Assembly: GCF_030123505.1 (NCBI RefSeq)
Contig: NZ_CP126115.1
Location: 3,734,001 to 3,798,000 of the forward strand
Length of the DNA stretch: 64,000 nt
Direction: 5' to 3'
Source of the DNA: Neobacillus sp. YX16
GTDB taxonomy: Bacteria; Bacillota; Bacilli; Bacillales; Cytobacillaceae
The notes under the pieces are model-generated. The model was not told the origin of the DNA and did not search any database. It saw only the letters and a program-made list of their open reading frames with translations. This document shows positions 53,293-62,632 of the stretch, piece after piece. The translations under genes were made by a program, and so were the position numbers. Position 1 is the first letter of the stretch. Each line of letters opens with the position of its first letter.

Positions 53293-54144
53293 CTAAATTG
53301 ATAACTCGACTTTGTTTCCAGAAGGGTCATGAGTTATAAAAGAATAGTTTACTTCCATAACATTGGCACCAATCTTTTTCAAATTAGATACGCATTTGTT
53401 ACGTGCTTCTTCATTAGGCAATATGAGTGTAAAAGATTCTAAACCTACACTATTTAGGGAAGGAGTTGGTGCGCCTACTCCATTCCATGTATTGACCCCA
53501 ATATGATGGTGGTACTTTCCAGAGGAAAGAAATAGTGCCTGCCCGCCATATCGATTGACCACATCAAATCCAAGTCCTTTTACATAAAATTCTTCCGTCT
53601 TCTTTAATTCAGAAACATGTAAATGAATATGCCCCATTACCGTTCCTTCAGGCATTCCCTGCCACTTTCCACCTGGTTTAACAGTAGTCAATAGATTTTC
53701 AAAATCAAGCGGGTCAACTGTCATAGCCACTTCTTCGCCTTTCCAGCTCCATTCAGAAGGAACCCGATCGATATAAATCTCGATACCGTTTCCATCTGGA
53801 TCATTTAAATACAATGCCTCACTTACAAGGTGATCCGAAGACCCAAACTTTATCCCCTTGTTCACCAAGTGAATCACAATATTGGCTAAATCCGTTCTTT
53901 CTGGTAAAAGGATAGCGAAATGATATAAACCTGTTGTTCTTCCTTGTTTGGGTATTGCATTTGCTGGTTGTTCAAGTGACAATATACTTGTTTTACCGTC
54001 AGTTGTTAATTTTGCTGTTGAAGCTGTTTGCTCTAAAATATCAAAACCAAGTGCCTCTTGATAAAACTTTAAAGAAAGTCCTAAATTTTCCACCTTAATC
54101 TTTACATGCCCCACAAATGTCGTTGGTTTACTATGAAATCCCAT
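53293..54144 (-). CDS. Two-domain VOC protein, CatE-like catechol 2,3-dioxygenase
   Basis: A 283-residue protein with two paired VOC modules: FVGHVKIKVENLGLSLKFYQ, LYLNDPDGNGIEIYIDRVP, then VMGHIHLHVSELKKTEEFYV and FITHDPSGNKVELSI. His in VGHVKI, His in MGHIHL and Glu in NGIEIY are the expected metal ligands. It resembles Bacillus CatE, which detoxifies catechol under YodB/CatR control. It is first in a minus-strand block divergent from an HxlR regulator. AGGAGGGC lies upstream of the ATG. Confidence 0.83.
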   Translation of the reverse strand: MGFHSKPTTFVGHVKIKVENLGLSLKFYQEALGFDILEQTASTAKLTTDGKTSILSLEQPANAIPKQGRTTGLYHFAILLPERTDLANIVIHLVNKGIKFGSSDHLVSEALYLNDPDGNGIEIYIDRVPSEWSWKGEEVAMTVDPLDFENLLTTVKPGGKWQGMPEGTVMGHIHLHVSELKKTEEFYVKGLGFDVVNRYGGQALFLSSGKYHHHIGVNTWNGVGAPTPSLNSVGLESFTLILPNEEARNKCVSNLKKIGANVMEVNYSFITHDPSGNKVELSI

Positions 54145-54198
54145 AATAGCCCTCCTATAGTCGATTATTAATCAGCTTATGTTCAATTGAATAGTTAG

Positions 54199-54215
54199 TT
54201 ACTTTATGTAAGTAA
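54199..54215. promoter_or_regulatory. Candidate YodB/CatR-type operator
   Basis: TTACTTTATGTAAGTAA is an inverted repeat in the intergenic between the divergent catE-like and hxlR genes; the TACT...AGTA ends match the form of the Bacillus YodB/CatR box as I recall it. Confidence 0.5.
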
Positions 54216-54314
54216 GTATATTAATGTTATTAAATATTGTCAAGTAACTAGATTTACTTTTGTTATCGAATAACATTTTGTGGTATACTATAAATAAGAG
54301 AGGTGTAATGTAGT

Positions 54315-54641
54315 ATGAAACAACCTACTATATGTCCAAAATTTGAAAAAGCCATTTCACTACTCAGTCAAAGATGGAGTGCATTAGTTATTTATCAGCT
54401 ATTATCAGGTTCGCAAAGGTTTACTGAAATTCAGTCCGCTATAGGCATAAGTGGTAAAGTATTATCCGATCGTTTAAAGGATTTAGAACATCAAGGAGTA
54501 GTTAAACGTGAGGTTATACCTGAAACACCAGTGATTATTGAGTACTCATTAACGGAAAAAGGTCGTTCACTAGAACCGGTCTTACGAGAAATAGAGAGCT
54601 GGTCCCAACATTGGGTGAAGCCGGAACCTGAGCTATCATAA
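54315..54641 (+). CDS. HxlR-family winged-helix regulator (YodB/CatR-like)
   Basis: A 108-residue DNA-binding protein. The single conserved Cys7 (PTICPKFEKAISLLSQRW) corresponds to the redox-sensing Cys of YodB, which reacts with quinones and diamide. The winged helix runs VIYQLLSGSQRFTEIQSAIG, VLSDRLKDLEHQGVVKREV and EYSLTEKGRSLE. It probably represses itself and the divergent CatE-LLM-NmrA genes until thiol or quinone stress. GAGAGGTG precedes the ATG. Confidence 0.86.
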   Translation: MKQPTICPKFEKAISLLSQRWSALVIYQLLSGSQRFTEIQSAIGISGKVLSDRLKDLEHQGVVKREVIPETPVIIEYSLTEKGRSLEPVLREIESWSQHWVKPEPELS

Positions 54642-54710
54642 ATGCCGAAGCATAACTTTTTATGTAAGAAAAAAATAGAACAAAAAAAGACATTCTCGTT
54701 TACTAACAAA

Positions 54711-54746
54711 TAAGAGCAGGATACCTCAATAAGGTTCCTGCTCTTG
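54711..54746. terminator. Terminator between hxlR and the acyl-CoA operon
   Basis: AAGAGCAGGA and TCCTGCTCTTG arms extended by ACC/GGT around a small loop. Serves both converging transcripts. Confidence 0.75.
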
Positions 54747-54747
54747 T

Positions 54748-55524
54748 CTATTTTCCGATAAAGTTCGGTGAACGCTTTTCAATAAAAGCGCGTATCCCTT
54801 CTCTTGAATCCTCACTTTTAAACGCCTCTTCTGAATAACTCCACTCTTCACGGAAGGCGAGATCCATAGGCAGGTTCAGTAAACGCAATACGGCTTTCTT
54901 TGTACTTTGGACTGCAATTGGACCATTGTTACAAATAATCTCTGCTACTCTTTCTACTTCTTCCATTAATTGCTCCTTAGCCACAACTCTATTGATTAGC
55001 CCAATTTCCTTTGCCTCCTGTGCTGTTAACTGCTCTCCTGTAAGAAGAATCTCCATGGCCCGGCAATAGGGGATTTGCCTTACTAGTCTTACAAGCGAAC
55101 CAGCAGCGGCCATTATGGACCATTTCGGTTCCGGAAGTCCGAATCTTGCCTCCTCGGCAGCAATTCGAATATCTGTTGCCTCTAAAATTTCCATCCCACC
55201 AGCGAGGCAAAATCCATTAACGGCTGCAATTATCGGCTTCCAGACAGGGACATTTTTCAGCATCGCTGATTCTGTTTTTTCTTGATCAAGTTTTCCTTCA
55301 AGTAATAATGGAATCGTTTCCTTTAAATCCGCGCCTGAACAAAAGGCTTTATCTCCTGTTCCGGTTAAGATGATTACCCGGATATCATCGTCATTCTGTG
55401 CCTCCATAAAATAACGGCCGATCATTTCAAAACCATCCGGTGTCATAGCATTCAATACCTTGGGTCGATTAAACGTAATATACGCTTTGTTTCCTTCCTT
55501 TTTGTATAATACAGGTGGTTCCAT
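54748..55524 (-). CDS. Enoyl-CoA hydratase/isomerase family protein
   Basis: A 258-residue crotonase-fold protein, last gene of the acyl-CoA operon. Oxyanion-hole segments FCSGADLKETIPLL (residues about 61-74) and AAVNGFCLAGGMEILEATDI (about 99-118) are present; the catalytic Glu region is EARFGLPEPKWSIMAAAGSL. It would hydrate an enoyl-CoA or a glutaconyl-CoA-type intermediate, corresponding to AtuE or LiuC. GGAGGGAT lies upstream of the ATG. Confidence 0.88.
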   Translation of the reverse strand: MEPPVLYKKEGNKAYITFNRPKVLNAMTPDGFEMIGRYFMEAQNDDDIRVIILTGTGDKAFCSGADLKETIPLLLEGKLDQEKTESAMLKNVPVWKPIIAAVNGFCLAGGMEILEATDIRIAAEEARFGLPEPKWSIMAAAGSLVRLVRQIPYCRAMEILLTGEQLTAQEAKEIGLINRVVAKEQLMEEVERVAEIICNNGPIAVQSTKKAVLRLLNLPMDLAFREEWSYSEEAFKSEDSREGIRAFIEKRSPNFIGK

Positions 55525-55553
55525 TCTTTATCCCTCCTGATTGGTTTCTCTTA

Positions 55554-56318
55554 TTAAAAATGAGCGTGTTTAAGCCATTGACCGCCATCCATTGTGATAC
55601 AGTCACCATTGATGTAATCAGCATTCGGTGAAAGCAGGAAGGCTGCTAGATGAGCGATTTCCTCCGGTTTGCCTACTCTTCCTAGTGGAACACTTTCAAT
55701 CGTTCTTTGTAAGGCTTCGTTTGAACCGAAAAGTTTATCTGCTCCTCCTGTGTTTTCGATTGGTACAGGGGCAATCGCATTGGCACGGATACCGTATTTT
55801 TCTCCCCATTCCACAGCCAGCGTTCTCGTCATCGTTAATACGCCCGATTTTGCACAGGCAGAATGAATGACTCCGGCCGCAGCACCCCATGCATATGTAG
55901 CGACAATGTTGAGGATACTCCCCTTAGTTTGTGTGTTAATCCAGTGCTTTCCAACAGCCTGACTACAATACCATGTACCATTCAAAACGATGTCAATGAC
56001 CGCATTCCAGCCATTAATAGATAGATCCTCTGCTGGACAGATAAAATTCCCGGCAGCATTATTAATGAGGTGATCAATCCTGCCAAAGGTTTTTACCGTT
56101 TCATCAACCATCAACTGAACTTTTTCAGGATCACGAACGTCCATTTGAATCGGTAATACCTTACCACCAAACCGCTCTAAGCTTTGACTTGCTTCTTCCA
56201 ATCTCTCGACATTTCGTCCAGTGATGACGACATGTGCCCCTTTTTCTAAAAAATTCTTGGCCATTGCCTTACCCATTCCACTTGAACCGCCGGTAATAAT
56301 CACAACTTGATCCTTCAT
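55554..56318 (-). CDS. SDR-family oxidoreductase (2,4-dienoyl-CoA reductase-like)
   Basis: A 254-residue short-chain dehydrogenase. Cofactor loop TGGSSGMGKAMAKNF near residue 9; NNAAGNF near 88, an atypical N-A-A-G-N-F motif shared with FadH/DECR-type dienoyl-CoA reductases; the usual catalytic Tyr of YxxxK is replaced (IHSACAKSGVLTMT), which is also true of DECR. It would reduce double bonds during degradation of unsaturated or terpenoid chains. In the atu cluster AtuB/AtuG are SDRs of this kind. Confidence 0.86.
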   Translation of the reverse strand: MKDQVVIITGGSSGMGKAMAKNFLEKGAHVVITGRNVERLEEASQSLERFGGKVLPIQMDVRDPEKVQLMVDETVKTFGRIDHLINNAAGNFICPAEDLSINGWNAVIDIVLNGTWYCSQAVGKHWINTQTKGSILNIVATYAWGAAAGVIHSACAKSGVLTMTRTLAVEWGEKYGIRANAIAPVPIENTGGADKLFGSNEALQRTIESVPLGRVGKPEEIAHLAAFLLSPNADYINGDCITMDGGQWLKHAHF

Positions 56319-56367
56319 GTTTGCTCACCCCTTTTTATTTTTCCCCTTTAATAGAGAGCCCTCTTAT

Positions 56368-56805
56368 TTAGTATCTTTCTCTATTAATTAATGCTTTTGA
56401 AATTCCCACAATACATGGTTCACCTGTTTGTTTCACGATAGTCTGTTTCACGGTAACCACACCCGTACCATTGCCTTTATCCTCGAGGTCTATGACTTCA
56501 AGCTCAACATGAATGGTATCGTTAATAAATACGGGATGAATAAACCGAAGTTTATCTATCCCATAATTAGCTGCCACAATGCCAGGTTCCATCTTTGTAA
56601 GTCCTACGGCAAAGGAAAGCACCAACATTCCATGAGCAATCCTCTGCTTAAAAAAGGAATCTTTAGCAAATTCTATATCGGTATGCAGCGGATAATAGTC
56701 ACCGGTTAACGCTGAAAACATTACGATATCCGCTTCCGTAATCGTCCGCCCTCTTGACTTCCATTGTTCGCCTACTTCAAAATTCTCAAAGTATTTATCG
56801 TACAT
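56368..56805 (-). CDS. MaoC-like acyl-CoA dehydratase
   Basis: A 145-residue single hot-dog domain with the MaoC signature: MFSALTGDYYPLHTDIEFAK (catalytic Asp and His) and RIAHGMLVLSFAVGLTKMEP. It hydrates enoyl-CoA substrates. The ATG at 56805 follows GGGTGG. Between the CoA ligase (16 bases upstream) and the SDR; a second hydratase of a different fold is encoded two genes later, so the pathway needs two hydration steps or two substrates. Confidence 0.87.
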   Translation of the reverse strand: MYDKYFENFEVGEQWKSRGRTITEADIVMFSALTGDYYPLHTDIEFAKDSFFKQRIAHGMLVLSFAVGLTKMEPGIVAANYGIDKLRFIHPVFINDTIHVELEVIDLEDKGNGTGVVTVKQTIVKQTGEPCIVGISKALINRERY

Positions 56806-56821
56806 TTTTTCCACCCTTTCG

Positions 56822-58336
56822 TTAAACTCTTTGCCTTAATACCGTTTTAAGGATTTTTCCAGTTGCGTTACGGGGTAATGCTTCAACAATCTCCACCTGT
56901 TTAGGAAATTTAAACCTTGCAATTTTTCCATTTAAAAATTCTTCTAGGTCATGAACGTTAAGAGGCTTGCTAATATCTTTCAACGCAATGACTGCTTTGA
57001 TTGACTCTCCCCATTTATCATCCGGGTAACCAAGGACAGCGGCCTCCTTTATGTTCGGGTGTCGATATAATACCTGTTCAATTTCAATTGGATAGACATT
57101 CTCTCCACCTGTGATAATCATGTCTTTCTTACGGTCCACGATATAAATAAATCCTTCCGAATCAAATTTCGCTAGGTCACCGGTATAGAACCAGCCATTT
57201 TTAATGGCTTGTTTCGTCTCCTCAGGTTTATTCCAATATCCAGCCATCACGTTCGGACCATTGACAATAAGTTCACCAACTTGGCCTGGGGGCAGATCAC
57301 GGTCAGTTGGATCAACGATACGGACATTAGTGTGGATTGGCTCCTTTCCAACTGAGCCATTTTTTCGGATTGTATTTTCTTTGTCGAGTATACTGACAAA
57401 TGGAGCTGTTTCTGTTAGACCGAACCCCTCATAAAAAGGTATACCCCGTTCTTGGAAAAATTCAATAACCGTTATTGGACATGGTGCGCCGCCAGATACT
57501 GCAAATCTTAGTGATGAAATATCATATGCTTCAAAGCCTTCGACATTTGTTAATGCCTGCCACATGGCAGGGACAAGGAATAAACAGGTAATTCGCTCAT
57601 CATGGATTTTTTGGAGGACTCTACTAGGATCAAAAAGATCCTCCAAAATAATAGTTGCGCCTTTATACATTAATGGTGTTGTAAAAACACTCATTCCACC
57701 TATATGAAATAATCGTGCTACTGACAACGTAATATCCATGGAGTCAACCGGAATACTTTGAATCATGTTGATGGCATTCCACTGTGTATTTCCGTGGGTT
57801 AACATGGCTCCTTTTGTTCTCCCAGTCGTACCTGATGTGTACATCATCATTTGAACATCGTCTAGGCGAATATCATAATCATGTTCTTCATTTGAGGCAT
57901 TCGCGATTAAATCCTCATAAACAGAATCCTTTTCACTAGGATTACTACCTACGTGGATGTATTCGAGCAAACTAGATTCTTTCAACCTCAGTTCATCGAC
58001 TAATGATTTCATCCTGACGTCATAAATGAAATGATACGACCTTGAGTCATTCACAATATAAAGAACTTCTTCCACACTTAACCGGAAATTAATCGGAACA
58101 AAAATAGCTCCTATTTTTGCACAGGCAAACATTGATTCTAGTATTTCGTTCGTATTGAATAAAAGTACATTAACGCGGTCGCCTTTTCTTACCCCTATAG
58201 AAATAAGAGCATTCGATAATCGATTTACCCTCTCATTTAATTCTGAATACGTAAATCTTTTTTCATTGTAGACAAGTGCAAGCCTGTCAGGCCGGAGCTT
58301 ACTATGTTTAACCAACCAGTTCCCTATTCCTTTCAC
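56822..58336 (-). CDS. Acyl-CoA synthetase (AMP-forming, FadD/AtuH-like)
   Basis: A 504-residue adenylate-forming ligase. P-loop-like motif MMYTSGTTGRTKGAMLTHGN; YEGFGLTETAPFVS core; GWFYTGDLAKFDSEGFIYIV hinge; C-terminal catalytic Lys in PRNATGKILKTVLR. It activates a free acid to its CoA ester, the entry step of the operon's pathway. The GTG at 58336 is chosen, 7 bases after GAGGTG; the longer TTG-start reading overlaps that site. Substrate class is unknown but consistent with a branched or terpenoid acid. Confidence 0.87.
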   Translation of the reverse strand: MKGIGNWLVKHSKLRPDRLALVYNEKRFTYSELNERVNRLSNALISIGVRKGDRVNVLLFNTNEILESMFACAKIGAIFVPINFRLSVEEVLYIVNDSRSYHFIYDVRMKSLVDELRLKESSLLEYIHVGSNPSEKDSVYEDLIANASNEEHDYDIRLDDVQMMMYTSGTTGRTKGAMLTHGNTQWNAINMIQSIPVDSMDITLSVARLFHIGGMSVFTTPLMYKGATIILEDLFDPSRVLQKIHDERITCLFLVPAMWQALTNVEGFEAYDISSLRFAVSGGAPCPITVIEFFQERGIPFYEGFGLTETAPFVSILDKENTIRKNGSVGKEPIHTNVRIVDPTDRDLPPGQVGELIVNGPNVMAGYWNKPEETKQAIKNGWFYTGDLAKFDSEGFIYIVDRKKDMIITGGENVYPIEIEQVLYRHPNIKEAAVLGYPDDKWGESIKAVIALKDISKPLNVHDLEEFLNGKIARFKFPKQVEIVEALPRNATGKILKTVLRQRV

Positions 58337-58381
58337 CAAAGCCCACCTCAACCCCCTAGTAAATTTGGAAAATGCTTCTAT

Positions 58382-59944
58382 CTAACTTAAAATAGTGGAA
58401 TGCTTCTTGGCTGGAAGTGGAAAATCTTTATTTTCAAACGTTTCGTATCTTCTGATTAATTCTTTTCGTAATTCACTCGGAACCACTAAGTCATCCACGA
58501 CAAGTTCGCCAGATAGTTTGATAATGTCATAGCCTGCCCGGTATTCTTCCCGAAGCTCTTGAATCAATGCCGCTCTTTCTTCCGGGTCGGTTACAGCTTG
58601 AATTTTATTATAATAAACAGCATTAACTGCGGCTTCTGGACCCATAATTGCGATTTCCGCTGATGGAAGTGCAATGGTGGTGTCTGGTTCATAGGCTGGT
58701 CCTGCCATCGCATAAATTCCCGCACCATATGCTTTACGGACAATCACACACATTTTCGGAACATTGGCGGTTGAACTGGCGTAAATGAAATTGCGCCCTT
58801 TTCTTAAAATCCCTTCCTGCTCTACTTTTGTACCGACCATAAATCCCGGTGTATCACATAAATAGAGGAGAGGGATATTGTAGGCATCGCAGGTCCAGAC
58901 AAATTTCGCTCCTTTATCCGAGGATTCAGGGAAGATCGCTCCGCCTTTTTGCATAGGCTGGTTGGCGACGATTCCCACTGTTTTCCCATTCAATCTCGCA
59001 AATCCTGTCACCAATTCTTTTGCGTAGTTGGCTTTTACTTCTAGGAAACTATCACCATCCACGATAGCTTCTATTAATTTGCGAACATCATAGGCACGGT
59101 TAGGCTCCATTGGGATGATATTATCAATCTCTTCCGGAGAACGCTTTGGCTCGACGGCCGGTAATTCAGGTATTTTCCCTTCAAAATAATCCGGAAGATA
59201 AGTTAGCAGTTTTTTCACAATCTCAGCGGCCTCTTCCTCTGATTTCGCAATAAAGTCGGCTGAGCCGCTTTTCGTTGTATGCATAGTGGCACCACCAAGC
59301 TCCTCCACATCTACCTTTTGCCCGGTTGCCATTTGAACCATTCGAGGTGAAGCGATTGCCATCCCCGAAATCTTATCGACCATCACAACGAAATCAGAAA
59401 ATACTGGCATATAGGCAGTACCAGCAAAACATGGTCCGTAAAGGACAGCGATTTGCGGAACCCGTCCAGAAAGCATGCTGTGGTTATACCAAATTTTCCC
59501 TCCCGAGTATTTTTCAACATGGTACCCGCCAGCTTCATCAATACGTCCTCCAGATGAATCAATCAAATATACAATCGGACGTCTTCCACGGATGGCTGAC
59601 TCTTGAATCCTTAATATTTTTTCTCCATGGTACTTACCAATGGACCCTGCTTTGACGGTATAATCGCTGGCCATAAAGAAGACTAAGCGCTCATTGATTT
59701 TCCCGGTGCCTGTCACCACCCCGTCAGCAGGCAGTTTTTCTTTATTTGCATTCGCAAATAAGCCCGTTTCGTAAAAGGGTTGTTCATCATCGAAATATAG
59801 CTTCAAACGATCGCGAACAAATAACTTCCCTATTTTTTTAATCTTTTCATGATCTGGTCCACCTTTATAGATTCGTTCTCTTTCGGCGAGGATTTTTCGT
59901 TCACGTTCCAAATTCCGCACATCCTTTGCGTGGTATTTTGTCAT
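58382..59944 (-). CDS. Acyl-CoA carboxylase carboxyltransferase (beta) subunit
   Basis: A 520-residue carboxyltransferase with both crotonase-like halves: YLIDSSGGRIDEAGGYHVEK, LYGPCFAGTAYMPVFSDFVV, ELGGATMHTTKSGSADF, and KCVWTC-type FVWTCDAYNIPLLYLCDTPG with GAGIYAMAGPAYEPDTTIAL. It resembles beta subunits of methylcrotonyl-, geranyl- and propionyl-CoA carboxylases. The operon here has no biotin carboxylase/biotin carrier subunit, so a partner must come from another locus. AGGAAA lies close to the ATG. In the atu pathway this is AtuC. Confidence 0.88.
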   Translation of the reverse strand: MTKYHAKDVRNLERERKILAERERIYKGGPDHEKIKKIGKLFVRDRLKLYFDDEQPFYETGLFANANKEKLPADGVVTGTGKINERLVFFMASDYTVKAGSIGKYHGEKILRIQESAIRGRRPIVYLIDSSGGRIDEAGGYHVEKYSGGKIWYNHSMLSGRVPQIAVLYGPCFAGTAYMPVFSDFVVMVDKISGMAIASPRMVQMATGQKVDVEELGGATMHTTKSGSADFIAKSEEEAAEIVKKLLTYLPDYFEGKIPELPAVEPKRSPEEIDNIIPMEPNRAYDVRKLIEAIVDGDSFLEVKANYAKELVTGFARLNGKTVGIVANQPMQKGGAIFPESSDKGAKFVWTCDAYNIPLLYLCDTPGFMVGTKVEQEGILRKGRNFIYASSTANVPKMCVIVRKAYGAGIYAMAGPAYEPDTTIALPSAEIAIMGPEAAVNAVYYNKIQAVTDPEERAALIQELREEYRAGYDIIKLSGELVVDDLVVPSELRKELIRRYETFENKDFPLPAKKHSTILS

Positions 59945-59953
59945 TTTCCTGGG

Positions 59954-61105
59954 TTAAGAAATGATTCCCAATTGTTTTGTAAGGATTTCGTTCATAATTT
60001 GAGTAGTGCCTCCGCCTATCGTTTGGATACGAGCATCACGCCAAATCCGCTGAATTGGGAATTCCATCATATAGCCATTCCCGCCATGTATTTGCAATGC
60101 CTGATCTGCCACGCGATTCAGCATTTCCGTGGCAACTGCCTTAGCCATGGTTGCTTCGGTAACACAGTTTTCACCTTTGTTATACAAATAAAGTGCCCGG
60201 TAAGTGATGTTCCTCGCTTTTTCAATATCAACTGCCATATCGACCATTTTGTGGCGCAGCACCTGGTATTCTGATAATGGCTTGTTAAATTGAATTCTTT
60301 CCTTACTGTATTTCATCGCCAATTCCAATGCTTTCTCAGCTGCTCCAATACATCCTAATGCGAGTGTCATTCTTTCATATTGGAAATTTTTCATGATATA
60401 AAGAAAGCCCTCATTTTTGTTGCCGATCAAGTTCTCCTTTGGAACCTTTACACCATCGAAAAAGATTTCTGCCGTATCAGATGATCGCCACCCTAACTTC
60501 TTTAAACTTTTTCCAACAGAGTACCCTTTTGAACTCGTTTCTACGATAAAAAGACTTATATTTCTGTGGACCGGTTCATCCTTCGTTTTTGCGGCAACGA
60601 TCACATAATCAGCATTAACACCATTTGTGATAAATGTTTTTGAGCCATTTAAGAGATAATAATCACCATCTTTTTTCGCCGTGGTTTTAATGGCAGATAC
60701 GTCCGAGCCACCGCCTGGCTCTGTAATTGCTAACGCAGAGATTAAGTCTCCCATAATACCTGGAACAAGGTATTTTTGTTTTTGCTCATGGTTTCCATAT
60801 CTCCAAATATTTGTCATGGCGATGGTCGTGTGCGAGCCAATCGCTGCACCGACACCACCGGCGCCACACCTTGACAATTCCTCCGTAAACACAGCTTCCA
60901 TAATTAAATCCAATCCGCTGCCGCCATATTCTTCAGGAAACTTAATCCCCAAATATCCTAATTCACCCATTCTTTTAAATAAACTTCTTGGTGTTTCACC
61001 ATCTTTCTCCCACTGCTCAATATTTGGCTCCACCTCTTTTTCTAAAAAAGAGCGTACAGCCTTACGAAACATCTGATGCTCTTCTGTAAATATCCAGTGT
61101 GACAT
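59954..61105 (-). CDS. Acyl-CoA dehydrogenase, isovaleryl/citronellyl-type catalytic layout (1)
   Basis: A 383-residue FAD enzyme with the usual three parts: ITEPGGGSDVSAIKTTAKKD, SKTFITNGVNADYVIVAAKT, and QIHGGNGYMMEFPIQRIWRD. The usual medium-chain catalytic Glu position is Gly here (TIGGGTTQIM), whereas Glu244 in FQYERMTLALG occupies the position used by isovaleryl- and long-chain-type dehydrogenases. That favours branched substrates. GGAGGAGGAGC precedes the ATG. Starts 9 bases before the beta-subunit gene in the transcript. Confidence 0.88.
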   Translation of the reverse strand: MSHWIFTEEHQMFRKAVRSFLEKEVEPNIEQWEKDGETPRSLFKRMGELGYLGIKFPEEYGGSGLDLIMEAVFTEELSRCGAGGVGAAIGSHTTIAMTNIWRYGNHEQKQKYLVPGIMGDLISALAITEPGGGSDVSAIKTTAKKDGDYYLLNGSKTFITNGVNADYVIVAAKTKDEPVHRNISLFIVETSSKGYSVGKSLKKLGWRSSDTAEIFFDGVKVPKENLIGNKNEGFLYIMKNFQYERMTLALGCIGAAEKALELAMKYSKERIQFNKPLSEYQVLRHKMVDMAVDIEKARNITYRALYLYNKGENCVTEATMAKAVATEMLNRVADQALQIHGGNGYMMEFPIQRIWRDARIQTIGGGTTQIMNEILTKQLGIIS

Positions 61106-61124
61106 CCTGCTCCTCCTCCCTTGG

Positions 61125-62273
61125 CTACAAGCCGATTTGCTTCGAGATAATCTCCTTCATGATTTCATCGGTACCGCCTCCGATTCGCGGAAGACGGCTG
61201 TCCCTCCAGGCCCGTTCAATCGGATATTCTGCCATATAGCCATTTCCGCCAAAAATCTGCAGTGCCCGGTCCGCTACCCAATGACTCATTTGGGCTGCAG
61301 CCAATTTCGCTATCGATATTTCCTTTGAGGGAACATCCCCTTTTGAAAATCTATAAGCTGTGGCATACGTCAGTTCTCGGCACACTTCTATTTGCGTCTT
61401 CATTTCTGCCAGCAAATGTGCAATCACCTGAAAATGGCTGATTGGCTGATTAAAAGCTTCCCTCGATTTCGCATAATTCAATGCCAGCTCATACACATGT
61501 TCGGCACTGCCAATCGCGCCAGCAGCACCAATCATTCTTTCTCCCTGAAGCTGCCACATGATTTGATAAAAGCCCTTTCCTACTTCACCCAATAAATTTT
61601 CGTTAGGGATGCGGACATTATCGAAAATTAACTCTGCCGTATCAGATGAACGCATGCCGACTTTATCCAGCTTTTTCCCGACAGAGAAGCCTGGACGGTC
61701 TGTTTCAACAAGAAAGAGAGTGATTCCTTTTGGTCCAGGATCGTCAGAGGTTCTTGTAACAAGCGTCACAAAATCTGCTCTCGTTCCGTTCGTAATAAAT
61801 GTTTTCGTTCCTTTAATGACCCATTCATCTCCATCCCGCCTTGCTCTGGTTTGGATTCCCATTACGTCAGAACCGTTGTTTGGTTCAGATATTCCAATTG
61901 CCGCAATCTTTTCCCCTTTGAGGGCGGGCTTTAAGAAACGTTCATGCTGGTCCTTCGTTCCAAACTTAAAGATAGGCGGTGTTGCCATATCGGTTTGGAC
62001 CGCAATCGCCATCGGTACGCCGCCACAACCGCATTTATTCAACTCCTCTGCTAGGACGATACCGGAAAAATAATCTCCTCCCTGACCTCCAACCGATTCA
62101 GGATAATGTAAACCTAGTAGACCTAATTCACCCATTCTCGTAAATACCGACCGTGGAAATTCCCCTTGTTCTTCCCACTCATCAACAAAAGGTGAAATTT
62201 CTTTTTCAACAAAACTGCGGATCATTTTTCGCAGCTGATCATGTTCTTCTGTGAAATACGGTTCATATGTCAT
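61125..62273 (-). CDS. Acyl-CoA dehydrogenase, isovaleryl/citronellyl-type catalytic layout (2)
   Basis: A 382-residue paralogue of the previous enzyme: ISEPNNGSDVMGIQTRARRD, TKTFITNGTRADFVTLVTRT, QIFGGNGYMAEYPIERAWRD. It also has Gly (RIGGGTDEIM) at the medium-chain catalytic position and Glu in LQGERMIGAAG at the alternative one. The ATG at 62273 follows GAGGTG by 7 bases, so I shorten the longer 387-residue reading. Two tandem dehydrogenases in one operon suggest different chain lengths or two dehydrogenation steps. Confidence 0.88.
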   Translation of the reverse strand: MTYEPYFTEEHDQLRKMIRSFVEKEISPFVDEWEEQGEFPRSVFTRMGELGLLGLHYPESVGGQGGDYFSGIVLAEELNKCGCGGVPMAIAVQTDMATPPIFKFGTKDQHERFLKPALKGEKIAAIGISEPNNGSDVMGIQTRARRDGDEWVIKGTKTFITNGTRADFVTLVTRTSDDPGPKGITLFLVETDRPGFSVGKKLDKVGMRSSDTAELIFDNVRIPNENLLGEVGKGFYQIMWQLQGERMIGAAGAIGSAEHVYELALNYAKSREAFNQPISHFQVIAHLLAEMKTQIEVCRELTYATAYRFSKGDVPSKEISIAKLAAAQMSHWVADRALQIFGGNGYMAEYPIERAWRDSRLPRIGGGTDEIMKEIISKQIGL

Positions 62274-62290
62274 ACCTGTACACCTCACTT

Positions 62291-62629
62291 TTATAGGTCT
62301 ATTAATAATTCATCGTCCACTTCGATTTCCATTCGAAGCATATTGGATCCAAAACATTTTCCAAGGTTATCAAGGCGAAGTGAAGATGAACCCCCACCAT
62401 CCAAAGCCTCGCTGAGAACAAAGTTCATTGCCAAGATATTTGGCATTTCGTAGCGGGTCACTTTTCCCTTTACCAGACCAGAAAAATGCATTTTAACTGA
62501 AACTGTAGTTAATTCTGCTAAAAGTACTTGATAGATTTCCTGATTAGGAGCAAAAACTCCTATATTGATTGTGTTTCCTTTATCGCCAGACCTTGATTGA
62601 GCTATTTCATTCAGCTTTACCATCGCCAT
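62291..62629 (-). CDS. AtuA C-terminal-domain-like small protein
   Basis: A 112-residue protein with VKLNEIAQSRSGDKGNTINI near its start, the recognisable beginning of the AtuA C-terminal domain, followed by a ferredoxin-like alpha/beta core. In Pseudomonas this domain is fused to the DUF1446 part of AtuA; here it is a separate gene whose GGAGGTG ribosome site lies in the end of the preceding gene, with the stop and start only three bases apart, so the two are probably translationally coupled and form a complex. Catalytic role unknown. Confidence 0.8.
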   Translation of the reverse strand: MAMVKLNEIAQSRSGDKGNTINIGVFAPNQEIYQVLLAELTTVSVKMHFSGLVKGKVTRYEMPNILAMNFVLSEALDGGGSSSLRLDNLGKCFGSNMLRMEIEVDDELLIDL

Positions 62630-62632
62630 CTG

